DNA of 7,844 nt from Planctomycetota bacterium (GCA_022567055.1 JADFHU010000238.1:1-7844); one strand, 5' to 3'. Positions 1 through 6,223 are shown, counted from the stretch's first letter. Numbers and translations are program-made. Notes: generated by a model from the letters alone, not told the origin.

Positions 1-1
1 C

Positions 2-109
2 GAGCAGTTGAGGTTAATCGTGGCCGCCTCCCAACAGACCTTGTCCGAGAAGGTACAGCGGATTCGACGACACAGGCGGACGGTCAGTGTCTATCAGGAG
101 GGAACGTGA
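2..109 (+). CDS. 3' end of an upstream gene, possibly a FliT/FlgN-like flagellar chaperone (partial)
   Basis: Frame 2 is open from the window edge to a TGA at 107-109 and gives 35 residues, including AASQQTLSEKVQRIRRHRRT and ending SVYQEGT. The peptide is amphipathic and helical in character, and rich in Arg and Gln. A C-terminal helix of this kind, with a run of basic residues and a Tyr near the end, fits small flagellar chaperones or FliT/FlgN-like proteins often encoded just before flagellar hook-associated genes. The stop lies 3 nt before the fliD ATG, and the fliD ribosome binding site lies inside this frame, as expected for translationally coupled genes. The beginning is outside the window, so the function is a guess from position and composition. 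That this is a real gene end is more certain than its identity. Confidence 0.5.
   Translation, partial: EQLRLIVAASQQTLSEKVQRIRRHRRTVSVYQEGT
96..102 (+). promoter_or_regulatory. Ribosome binding site of fliD
   Basis: AGGAGGG lies 10 nt before the ATG at 113 and is a near-perfect Shine-Dalgarno match. It sits within the last codons of the upstream frame. It supports ATG 113 as the fliD start over the GTG at 106, which opens only a short alternative frame. Confidence 0.8.
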
Positions 110-112
110 CCC

Positions 113-2518
113 ATGGGTACGATCAATTTCCCCGGCCTGGCGACCGGCATCGACACCACTCAGATTGTCAAACAGCTCATGGCTATCAACAGCAGGCGCT
201 CGGCGAACTACAAGGTCGACAAGCTCCATTTGAGTCAAAAAGAGACCGCCGTCGGCGAACTCAAGACCAAGGTCGGCACCCTGGAAAAAGCAGCCGACGC
301 GCTCTCGGACACCGAAAAGCTGGAAACCTTCAAGTCATCCTCCAGCCACCCGAATCGTCTGGGTATCGCAACGACCTCCGCGGCCAATCCGGGCTCCCAT
401 TCCATTGAAATCAATCAACTGGCCACCGCGGAGACCTGGATCCAAGACTTGAGCAGCTTCGACTTCGATACGGAACTCGTCGGTGCCGGAATCTTTATCT
501 ATTCCTACAACTACAAGGAACGCACGATCACCGCCACGGCGACAACGACGCTCGCGGATTTCATCGGACTGATCAACAACGATGAAGAGAATCCGGGCGT
601 CACGGCCAGCCTCCTGAACCAGGGTGGCAAGCAGCACCTCCTGCTCAATGGCCGGGACACCGGCGAAGACTTTCAGATCAGCGTCAACGCCAAGAACACT
701 GAGGTATGGAAACCGGACAGCGGGTCATCAGATCCCACCTTCCTGGACGACGGCGAAAATGCGAGCTTGACGGACAAGATCATCGATCTGGACCAATGGA
801 CCGATGCCCACACGGGAACAGAGACGATTACCATCAGTGGCACGAACAACGCCGGGACCACCATACTGCCCTCTCGCGTCCTGTCCATCACGGCCGATAC
901 GACGCTGGGGCAGCTCATCAAAGACATCAACTATTACTTCGAGGGAATTGCCAATGCCCGCCTGGAAAACGGTCAAGTGGTCCTCACCGATTATACCTCG
1001 GGCACCAGCAGTCTGTCGATGAGCCTCACCTATGCGGCCAACGGCAGCGCGGCCAGCCTGGGCCTGCCGACGATGGTGGTCTCCACCGAGGGAGGCTCCA
1101 CCTCCGAAAGCCTCACCTCCCTGACTTCCACCTCTTTCACGCAGACGCAAAACGCCCAGAACTCCGAGATCAAGATCGACAATTTTACCCCCACCGCCGT
1201 GGCAGAGGTGCAGACGCTCACACCGGATGCCGTGGCCACGGCCGGAACCTACACCCTGACCTACGGTGGTGAAACCACGTCGGCGCTCAACTACAATGCC
1301 TCGACCACCGACGTCCAGACCGCACTCAACGCGCTTTCCACCATCTCGGCCATCGGCAATGTCACGGTCGGTGGCAACGATTTGACCAGCACCAGCGGCA
1401 TGACCGTCACCTTCGCAAGTTCGGCGGGCAATACCTCCATGATCTCCATCAATATCGGGAGTCTCACCGGTCCCACGGCCGTCACCGTTTCGGAAACGAC
1501 CCGGGGCAACAACGAGGAATGGGTCAGTCGAAATTCCAACATCATCACCGACGCGCTCACCGGCACCACCCTCATCCTGCAGGATGTCAACGACGTCGAC
1601 ACCAGCAGCAACATCATCCCCATCGAGATCACCATCAGCCGGGACACCGGCGGGGTCAAAGCAAAGGTCAACAGGCTGGTCAGCAGCTACAACTCGGTCC
1701 TGACCTATCTGAAGGAGAAGACCGAGTACAACGTGGAGACCAAGAGCCTGGGCATGTTCAGCAACGACATTGCCGTGACGCTCATCAAGACTCAGATGAA
1801 AGCCCCCTTCCTGGGAGTCCTCGATGGGTTTTCATCCGAAGATCCCTATTTTCAGGTTAGCGACATCGGTATATCCTTTGATGGACGCGGGGCGATGACG
1901 TTCGATGAGAGCAAGTTCAACGATGCCATCGAAGACGACTATCTTGCTGTCATCGAACTCCTGGGAGCCGCCGCCAAGGGGAGAAGCAACAGTGATACGG
2001 TCGAGTTCCACAGCGCCAGCGAGCTCTATACCACCCCCACGACCTATAACTTCACCGTGACAGTGGCCAGCGGCGTCGTCACGGTGGCACAAATAAAACT
2101 ATCGACGGAATCCATCTATCGTGACATGACCATTGACGGAAACTTGGTGAGCGGTAATGACAGCTTTGATTCCACGGGGTTCGGACCCATCCACCCGGAA
2201 AACGGACTCTTTCTGCAAGTGGATCTCAGCTCCGACGGCACCTTCACGGGAAACGTGACTGTCAAGCGGGGCGTGGGCGGCGCTCTGGAAAAAGTGATGG
2301 ATGACATCATCGAGGCCGACGGCAGATTAGACGTCACCTCTGCGGGCATCGCGGACAACATCAGGCGTCTCGAAGGCATCATCGAAAAAGAGGAAAAGCG
2401 ATTGGAGAAGCTGGAAGACCGCCTGGTGGCCCGCTTCGCCCGCCTCGAAAAAAACCTGCAACTCCTCCAGAGACAGTTGGCCGCAGTGGGAGCACTCTCC
2501 TCGGCGATCTTTAGGTAG
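113..2518 (+). CDS. fliD: Flagellar hook-associated protein 2 (filament cap) FliD, long form with an inserted domain
   Basis: FliD forms the cap at the distal end of the flagellar filament and helps exported flagellin fold into place. The N-terminus (INFPGLATGIDTTQIVKQLM) is the classic FliD_N signature, followed by helical heptad-like sequence to about residue 70. Two flagellin-IN-like segments follow at about residues 136-190 (TLADFIGLINN, GVTASLLNQGG) and 236-306 (TLGQLIKDINYYFEG). The usual segment AQNSEIKIDNF ... SRNSNIITDALTGTTL is split by an extra domain at about 361-466. FliD C-terminal sequence resumes with VKAKVNRLVSSYNSVL and ends in a coiled coil at about 720-795 (EGIIEKEEKRLEKLEDRL). 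At 801 aa it is far longer than enterobacterial FliD (about 470 aa). I see no cysteine, which is usual for exported flagellar axial proteins. There is no signal peptide, in line with type III flagellar export. No fliS follows; an RraA-like gene starts 11 nt downstream. Confidence 0.95.
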   Translation: MGTINFPGLATGIDTTQIVKQLMAINSRRSANYKVDKLHLSQKETAVGELKTKVGTLEKAADALSDTEKLETFKSSSSHPNRLGIATTSAANPGSHSIEINQLATAETWIQDLSSFDFDTELVGAGIFIYSYNYKERTITATATTTLADFIGLINNDEENPGVTASLLNQGGKQHLLLNGRDTGEDFQISVNAKNTEVWKPDSGSSDPTFLDDGENASLTDKIIDLDQWTDAHTGTETITISGTNNAGTTILPSRVLSITADTTLGQLIKDINYYFEGIANARLENGQVVLTDYTSGTSSLSMSLTYAANGSAASLGLPTMVVSTEGGSTSESLTSLTSTSFTQTQNAQNSEIKIDNFTPTAVAEVQTLTPDAVATAGTYTLTYGGETTSALNYNASTTDVQTALNALSTISAIGNVTVGGNDLTSTSGMTVTFASSAGNTSMISINIGSLTGPTAVTVSETTRGNNEEWVSRNSNIITDALTGTTLILQDVNDVDTSSNIIPIEITISRDTGGVKAKVNRLVSSYNSVLTYLKEKTEYNVETKSLGMFSNDIAVTLIKTQMKAPFLGVLDGFSSEDPYFQVSDIGISFDGRGAMTFDESKFNDAIEDDYLAVIELLGAAAKGRSNSDTVEFHSASELYTTPTTYNFTVTVASGVVTVAQIKLSTESIYRDMTIDGNLVSGNDSFDSTGFGPIHPENGLFLQVDLSSDGTFTGNVTVKRGVGGALEKVMDDIIEADGRLDVTSAGIADNIRRLEGIIEKEEKRLEKLEDRLVARFARLEKNLQLLQRQLAAVGALSSAIFR
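1193..1510 (+). other. Domain inserted in FliD (EVQTLT-type beta-rich surface-protein repeat)
   Basis: Residues about 361-466 of FliD read as a separate beta-rich module. It starts EVQTLTPDAVATAGTYTLTY, continues with GGETTSALNYNASTTDVQTA and LNALSTISAIGNVTVGGNDL, and closes near SETTRGNN. The order EVQTLT, TYTLTYGGETT, YNASTTDVQTALNAL, GNVTV, VTF is that of a module I recall as tandemly repeated in very large secreted or surface proteins of planctomycetes and other bacteria and in some phage structural proteins. It separates the two halves of an otherwise continuous FliD segment (EIKIDNF and EEWVSRNSNIITDAL), so it most likely hangs off the D2/D3 region facing outward from the cap. The boundaries are read by eye and could be off by about 10 residues. 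Confidence 0.65.
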
Positions 2519-2529
2519 GGATCGGCAAA

Positions 2530-3267
2530 ATGAACCAACCACTGTCACACGAAGAACTGTTGCAAATGAAACGCTGGAATACCCCCACCATCTACAACGG
2601 TTGGGAGCAGATCACGAAGCACAACCCGGCCCGTGACGCGTTCAACATCGAGGAGACCCACGATTTCATGCCGCAGATGGGACCCATGGTCGGCCAAGCC
2701 GTCACGTGTGTCATCCAACCGGGCAGTGACGAGCACCGACGAAACAATCCGAACGCCTCGACTGAGTATCGAGCTTACATCGCGTCGGTTCCAGGTCCGA
2801 AGATCGTGGTCATGCAGGACCTCGACAAACCCATGACCTATGGCTCCGCCTGGGGCGAGGTGAACAGCAACATACACAGGGCACTCGGGTGTGTGGGTGT
2901 CATCGTCGATGGATCGATCCGCGATGTAGACGAAATGACCAACGCCGGTTTCAAGGCGCTGGCTCGGCGCCTCTGTGTTGGACATGCTCATGTCGTCCCG
3001 ATACGGTGGGGCTGTGAGGTCGAAGTATTTGGCCGTAGGATTCAACCGGGGCAACTCATTCATGCCGATAAACACGGTTTCATGGCGATCCCATTCGGCG
3101 AGGAAAAGGGGTTGTTGGAGGCGGCGCGCTTCATGGACACGAACGAATGCCAACATTTGATCTCCGTGGCCCGCGGTGCATCGGGCAAGCCGGCGGAGCA
3201 GGTATTGCAAGAGATCGATGAAGGCGCCAGCAGATTTGCACAGGCCGCGCGGGAAGAGTTCAAGTGA
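2530..3267 (+). CDS. RraA family protein (class II HMG/CHA aldolase-like fold)
   Basis: This 245-residue protein belongs to the RraA / 4-hydroxy-4-methyl-2-oxoglutarate aldolase superfamily, once misnamed 'demethylmenaquinone methyltransferase'. The core signature is GSAWGEVNSNIHRALG (105-120) followed by GVIVDGSIRDVDEM (123-136). Arg131-Asp132 correspond to the pair that in characterised aldolases binds the pyruvate carboxylate and the divalent metal through water. A second family block, PGQLIHADKHGFMAIP, lies at 173-188. An N-terminal extension (NTPTIYNGWEQ) is typical of the longer family members. Likely reactions are retro-aldol cleavage of a 4-hydroxy-2-oxo acid or decarboxylation of oxaloacetate; the true substrate cannot be read from sequence. 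Inhibition of RNase E, the role of E. coli RraA, is not implied. The ATG lies 11 nt after the fliD stop, with a weak GGTAGGG upstream that overlaps that stop, which suggests co-transcription with fliD. It converges on the aldehyde dehydrogenase gene across 26 nt. Confidence 0.85.
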   Translation: MNQPLSHEELLQMKRWNTPTIYNGWEQITKHNPARDAFNIEETHDFMPQMGPMVGQAVTCVIQPGSDEHRRNNPNASTEYRAYIASVPGPKIVVMQDLDKPMTYGSAWGEVNSNIHRALGCVGVIVDGSIRDVDEMTNAGFKALARRLCVGHAHVVPIRWGCEVEVFGRRIQPGQLIHADKHGFMAIPFGEEKGLLEAARFMDTNECQHLISVARGASGKPAEQVLQEIDEGASRFAQAAREEFK

Positions 3268-3293
3268 GCGGGTGAGCGATAGTGGTGGGATCG

Positions 3294-4748
3294 TCATCGG
3301 TATTTGACATAGGCGACCTTGTGTTCGGAAAAGAACTCGATACCCGTCTGACCCGCTTCGGGCAGGCCGAATCCGGAGGCCTTGATGCCACCGAAACTGA
3401 GGTGCGGCTCTTTGACGGCTGTCATTAGATTCACGTGCGCCAATCCCACTTCGGTCTCTTCCAGAAAGGTAAAGGCCTTTTGCAGATCCGAGGTGAAGAT
3501 CGACGAGGAGAGGCCAAAGTCGACTTGATTCGCCACTTCCAAGGCTTGCTCGAAATCAGCTACCTCCATGATACTCAGCACCGGGCCGAAGATCTCTTCC
3601 TGGGCAATCTTCATCTCCGGCTGGACATCGGCAAAGAGGGTGGGCTCCACGAAGCAGCCTTTTTTATACGCGCCGCCGGTCATCCTGCCACCCCCGCACA
3701 GGAGTGTGGCGCCTTCTTCTTTTCCCATTTCCAGGTAATCCAGGATGGATTCGAGCTGTTGCGTGCCGCAGACCGGCCCCATGGCAACCGCCGGATCCAT
3801 CCCGTTTCCGACTTTGATTTGACGCGTCAACTCGAGCAGGCGTTCCCGAAACTCCGCAGCAACTCCTTGGGTGACGATGGCGCGACTGGTGGAGGTGCAC
3901 CATTGCCCGGCACAGGCAAAGGCCGCCTTGGCTACCGCCTCGGCGGCCTGAGCCAGATCCGCATCTTCCAGGACGACAGAGGCGTTCTTGCCGCCCATCT
4001 CCAACTGGGTCCGGGTCATGTTCCGGGCCGCCTGCTGATGGATCTGTCGGCCGACCTGGGTCGATCCCGTGAAGGAGATGGCCTTCACGATGGAGTGGGT
4101 GACGAGTTCCCGGCCAACGGTCCCACCACTGCCGGTGATGAAATTCAACACACCGGCAGGTAAACCCGCCTCCACAAAAAGCTCTACGAACTTTAGCCCG
4201 GTCTGTGGCGTGAGGCTGGCCGGCTTGAAGACACAGGTGTTTCCGGCCATCAGCGCAGGGGTGATCTTTCTCCCGGGGACATTAAAAGGGAAATTCCAGG
4301 GACTGATGATGGCAACGACACCCAAGGGCTGTCGAGTACTGTATGCGAAGACACCGTCCATTGACGAGGGGGCAGTCTGGCCATAGACGCGCACGCCCTC
4401 ATGTATCTGGAATTCCATCTCTAGCAGCGCCGAGTCGATTTCGGTCTGCGACTCCGTGAGTGTCTTGCCGTTTTCCCGAGTCAGGATTTCGGCGAATTCG
4501 TCCCTGCGGCGTTTCATGGCCTCATGAGCGACCTTGAGGATCGCCGCCCGGCTTTGCACCGTCGAACGCGACCACGGGCCAAAGGCCTCTTGAGCGGCTT
4601 CGATAGCGCGTTGGGCGTCCCCCCGCGTGGCAGCGGGCCATAACCCCGTCACCTCGTCGAGATTGGCTGGACACCGCTGTTCGAAGGTCGGGTGATCTGC
4701 AATGTCTTCCCATTGACCATTGATATAGATCGGGAATGTTTGCGTCAT
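3294..4748 (-). CDS. NAD(P)-dependent aldehyde dehydrogenase, semialdehyde type (alpha-ketoglutaric or succinic semialdehyde dehydrogenase-like)
   Basis: This full-length ALDH superfamily enzyme (484 aa) oxidises an aldehyde to the carboxylic acid with NAD(P)+ in the cytoplasm. The visible landmarks are all intact: SPWNFP (149-154, oxyanion Asn152), FKPAS (174-178, cofactor Lys175), SFTGSTQVG (225-233, Rossmann glycine motif), LEMGGKNA (249-256, general base Glu250), GQWCTSTSRAIV (281-292, nucleophile Cys284), EEIFGPV (384-390) and the C-terminal SFGGIKASGFG (451-461). The Cys segment with TSTSR after it resembles the 2,5-dioxovalerate (alpha-ketoglutaric semialdehyde) dehydrogenase branch, with succinate semialdehyde dehydrogenase as the alternative. 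ATG 4748 is supported by GGAAGGG 6 nt upstream. It lies 14 nt downstream of the alcohol dehydrogenase stop and so is probably the second gene of the same transcript. No frameshift or missing residue is seen. Substrate assignment is tentative; the superfamily call is firm. Confidence 0.93.
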   Translation of the reverse strand: MTQTFPIYINGQWEDIADHPTFEQRCPANLDEVTGLWPAATRGDAQRAIEAAQEAFGPWSRSTVQSRAAILKVAHEAMKRRRDEFAEILTRENGKTLTESQTEIDSALLEMEFQIHEGVRVYGQTAPSSMDGVFAYSTRQPLGVVAIISPWNFPFNVPGRKITPALMAGNTCVFKPASLTPQTGLKFVELFVEAGLPAGVLNFITGSGGTVGRELVTHSIVKAISFTGSTQVGRQIHQQAARNMTRTQLEMGGKNASVVLEDADLAQAAEAVAKAAFACAGQWCTSTSRAIVTQGVAAEFRERLLELTRQIKVGNGMDPAVAMGPVCGTQQLESILDYLEMGKEEGATLLCGGGRMTGGAYKKGCFVEPTLFADVQPEMKIAQEEIFGPVLSIMEVADFEQALEVANQVDFGLSSSIFTSDLQKAFTFLEETEVGLAHVNLMTAVKEPHLSFGGIKASGFGLPEAGQTGIEFFSEHKVAYVKYR

Positions 4749-4754
4749 GATGCG

Positions 4755-4761
4755 CCCTTCC
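4755..4761 (-). promoter_or_regulatory. Ribosome binding site of the aldehyde dehydrogenase gene
   Basis: Read on the minus strand, GGAAGGG precedes the ATG (4748-4746) with a 6-nt spacer. It lies in the short gap just after the alcohol dehydrogenase stop codon (4765-4763). This supports both the chosen start and separate initiation within a shared transcript. Confidence 0.7.
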
Positions 4762-4762
4762 G

Positions 4763-5923
4763 CTAGTACGCCGCCCGATAAATGGTTTTCACATCCTGGA
4801 GGGTCATCGCGCGGGGATTGTTCTTCATCAGGCGGGTGACCTTCAATGCGCCGGCGGCCATCTGATCGATCGACTCCTCCGGGATGTCCAAGTCACCCAG
4901 GCGGGAGACGATGCCGACTTCAGAACACAGTTCCCTGACGGCGTCCACTGACGCTTCGGCCGATGGGGCCGCGGCAAACTCACCGTTTGGTCTTCCCAGG
5001 GCGTCGGCAATCCGGGCGAACCTCTCCGGACAGCTTTCCAGATTGAACTGCATGACATAGGGTAACAACAGTGCGTTGGCCATGCCATGCGGCACGTCGA
5101 ACATACCGCCCAGCGGGTAGGCCATGGCGTGCACGGCGGCCGTGTTGACGGATCCGAGGCACATGCCGCCGTAGAGGCTCGCCATGGCCATGTGGTAGCG
5201 TGCCTCCAGATCCGAGCCCTCCGCAACGGCCCTCTTCAGATACCGTCCTATCAGTTGGATCGCCGCCAGGGCAAAGGTGTCGATAAAAGGATGGGCGAAC
5301 TTATTGGTGTAGGCCTCAATCGCATGTGTCAAGGCATCCACGCCGGTATAGGCCGTTACCTGAGGGGGCAAGGTCACGGCCAACTCGGGATCGATCAGCG
5401 CGACATCGGCGTAGAGGTGATCACTGACGATCCCCTTCTTCAGTTGTGCCTGCTTATCGGAAAGCACGGCGATCGGCGTGACTTCGCTGCCGGTGCCCGC
5501 GGTCGTGGGGATCATGACGGTGGGTAGACCGCGGTGGGGAATGTTGTCGATGCCAAAATAGTCTTGTAGAGCGCCGCTATTGCCCAGGAGCACCGCCGTC
5601 ACCTTCGCGGTATCCAGGGCACTGCCCCCGCCCAGGCCGATCAAGACCTCGCATTGAGAGGAGCGAGCCGCTTCATGACAGTCCCATACGACCTCGATCC
5701 TCGGATCCGGTTCAACCTTGTCATACAAGGCGGTTGAGACATCCGCCTCAGACAAGATGCCCAGGAGTTTTTCGGCTATCCCCGCTCTGACGAGGCCGGG
5801 ATCCGTGACGACAAAGGCTTTGCCGGCGCCGATCCGCCGAACGGCCTCCGGTAGCTCTTCGAGGGCGCCCTTGCCGAAGATCAGTTTCCCACTCATCTGG
5901 AAGGGTAGCGTTCTATTCATCAT
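4763..5923 (-). CDS. Iron-containing (group III) alcohol dehydrogenase
   Basis: This is a metal-dependent NAD(P) alcohol dehydrogenase of the FucO/AdhB/DhaT family, interconverting an alcohol and an aldehyde. In the longer numbering from TTG 5932 (389 aa) one sees GLGGGSALDTAK (99-110, cofactor loop), TTAGTGSEVTPIAVLSD (143-159) and GVDALTHAIEAY (197-208), which supplies metal ligands Asp199 and His203. The segments AVHAMAYPLGG and FDVPHGMANALLLP supply His268 and His282. All four iron ligands are present. Tyr272 stands where FucO has a further His (His267), a change I believe is common in related subgroups. I chose ATG 5923 (386 aa) because TTG 5932 has no Shine-Dalgarno; ATG 5920 is equally possible. 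The site before 5923 is weak (TTGAG) and lies in a small possible hairpin. The gene is first of a pair with the aldehyde dehydrogenase 14 nt downstream, suggesting sequential alcohol-to-acid oxidation or the reverse. The substrate is unknown. Confidence 0.93.
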   Translation of the reverse strand: MMNRTLPFQMSGKLIFGKGALEELPEAVRRIGAGKAFVVTDPGLVRAGIAEKLLGILSEADVSTALYDKVEPDPRIEVVWDCHEAARSSQCEVLIGLGGGSALDTAKVTAVLLGNSGALQDYFGIDNIPHRGLPTVMIPTTAGTGSEVTPIAVLSDKQAQLKKGIVSDHLYADVALIDPELAVTLPPQVTAYTGVDALTHAIEAYTNKFAHPFIDTFALAAIQLIGRYLKRAVAEGSDLEARYHMAMASLYGGMCLGSVNTAAVHAMAYPLGGMFDVPHGMANALLLPYVMQFNLESCPERFARIADALGRPNGEFAAAPSAEASVDAVRELCSEVGIVSRLGDLDIPEESIDQMAAGALKVTRLMKNNPRAMTLQDVKTIYRAAY

Positions 5924-6000
5924 TAGACTCAAGCAATCTAAGGGCGTAGATACAATTCTGAAAAAAAGGCCTGGTTCATTTCCGGGTCACATTCCCGATC

Positions 6001-6073
6001 GTTGTCGTTGTCGTGATCGTAATCGAAACATGGGATTGGGGCAATCACGGGTATCGATTACGACAACGACAAC
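6001..6073. repeat. Hairpin built from degenerate hexamer repeats (GTNNTC left arm, GANNAC right arm)
   Basis: Positions 6001-6024 are four hexamers: GTTGTC GTTGTC GTGATC, then GTAATC. Positions 6056-6073 are GATTAC GACAAC GACAAC, the inverse complement. Bases 6001-6019 pair with 6055-6073 over 19 positions, with a single G-T pair (6015/6059), around a 35-nt loop. In a + strand RNA that pair would be a G-U wobble; in a minus-strand RNA it is an A-C mismatch. Two more units (GATTAC, GACCAC) follow at 6083-6094, so the arms could pair in alternative registers. The pairing is read directly from the sequence; function is unknown (repeat element, transcript-end structure or protein binding site). 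Confidence 0.75.
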
Positions 6074-6082
6074 CGCTGCGCT

Positions 6083-6097
6083 GATTACGACCACGAG
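6083..6097. repeat. Extra hexamer units outside the hairpin
   Basis: GATTACGACCACGAG continues the GANNAC pattern of 6056-6073 after a 9-nt break (CGCTGCGCT). It is an imperfect copy of the right arm and could compete with it for the left arm. Confidence 0.5.
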
Positions 6098-6120
6098 GAG
6101 TGGCACACGGACTGGCACCT

Positions 6121-6193
6121 ATGCGAGAACGATTCTGAACCAGGTCGAAGAACAGCACACTCGATCCGCCAGAATCGATCCGACGCCTCGCAT
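6121..6193. repeat. Long nested inverted repeat (imperfect 73-nt hairpin)
   Basis: Three nested stems can be read. The outer stem pairs ATGCGAG (6121-6127) with CTCGCAT (6187-6193), 7 bp and perfect. The middle stem pairs CGATTCTG (6130-6137) with CAGAATCG (6170-6177), 8 bp and perfect. The inner stem pairs GGTCGA (6143-6148) with TCGATCC (6161-6167), 6 bp with one bulged T. The outer and middle stems are separated by an asymmetric internal loop (2 nt against 9 nt), and the terminal loop is about 12 nt. No T-run follows on either strand, so it is not a standard terminator. It may be a structured leader of the dehydrogenase transcript, a purM 3' structure or a mobile palindromic repeat. Confidence 0.6.
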
Positions 6194-6212
6194 GCATTCT
6201 TCTGAAAAATGC
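6194..6212 (-). other. Small hairpin directly downstream of purM
   Basis: On the minus strand the 19 bases read GCATTTTT CAG AAGAATGC, an 8-bp stem (one T-G pair) with a 3-nt loop, starting 11 nt after the purM stop. The T-G pair is a wobble in minus-strand RNA but a C-A mismatch in + strand RNA, which fits a role in the purM transcript. It lacks a following U-run, so it could protect the 3' end or help termination, but it is not a canonical intrinsic terminator. It abuts the long hairpin at 6121-6193. Confidence 0.4.
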
Positions 6213-6223
6213 TGTCGCCAGAG

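Larger units (their letters stand above)
5924..6223. other. 300-nt noncoding spacer between purM and the alcohol dehydrogenase gene, rich in inverted repeats
   Basis: No frame here looks like a real protein. The frames that are open give dipeptide-like strings (for example DRCRCRDRNRN) caused by a hexamer repeat. The spacer must hold the end of the purM transcript and probably the promoter of the alcohol/aldehyde dehydrogenase pair, but I see no convincing -35/-10 pair. It contains three consecutive inverted-repeat structures (6001-6073, 6121-6193, 6194-6212), annotated separately, plus a direct repeat TGGCAC at 6101-6106 and 6113-6118. A run of seven A at 5961-5967 would be a T-run in minus-strand transcripts, but no good stem precedes it. 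Confidence 0.75.

Noticed and set aside
113..2518. FliD length of 801 aa as a possible fusion or misassembly
   Set aside because: The frame is continuous, both FliD termini are intact, and the extra length is explained by two IN-like segments, the inserted domain and a C-terminal beta region before the coiled coil.
3268..3293. Bidirectional terminator between the convergent RraA-like and aldehyde dehydrogenase genes
   Set aside because: The 26-nt gap offers only a 4-bp CGAT/ATCG pairing and no T-run.
2545..3297. 250-aa open frame on the minus strand opposite the RraA-like gene
   Set aside because: It mirrors a gene with clear family motifs on the + strand and shows no recognisable domain; it is an antisense shadow in GC-rich sequence.
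3435..4163. 242-aa open frame on the + strand inside the aldehyde dehydrogenase gene
   Set aside because: The minus-strand frame has all ALDH catalytic motifs; the + frame has none and is explained by codon bias of the real gene.
5961..5990. Possible intrinsic terminator for minus-strand transcripts using the seven-T run at 5967-5961
   Set aside because: The only stem before it (CCCGG with CCAGG) contains a C-A mismatch on that strand and is too weak; the run also lies too close to the alcohol dehydrogenase start to be an obvious terminator of purM.
6001..6097. CRISPR array
   Set aside because: The repeated units are 6 nt, degenerate and partly inverted, with no spacers of regular length and no cas genes.
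6113..6128. Sigma-54 promoter suggested by TGGCAC
   Set aside because: The GG at the -24-like element is not followed by GC at the required distance, and it would point into the purM 3' end on the + strand.
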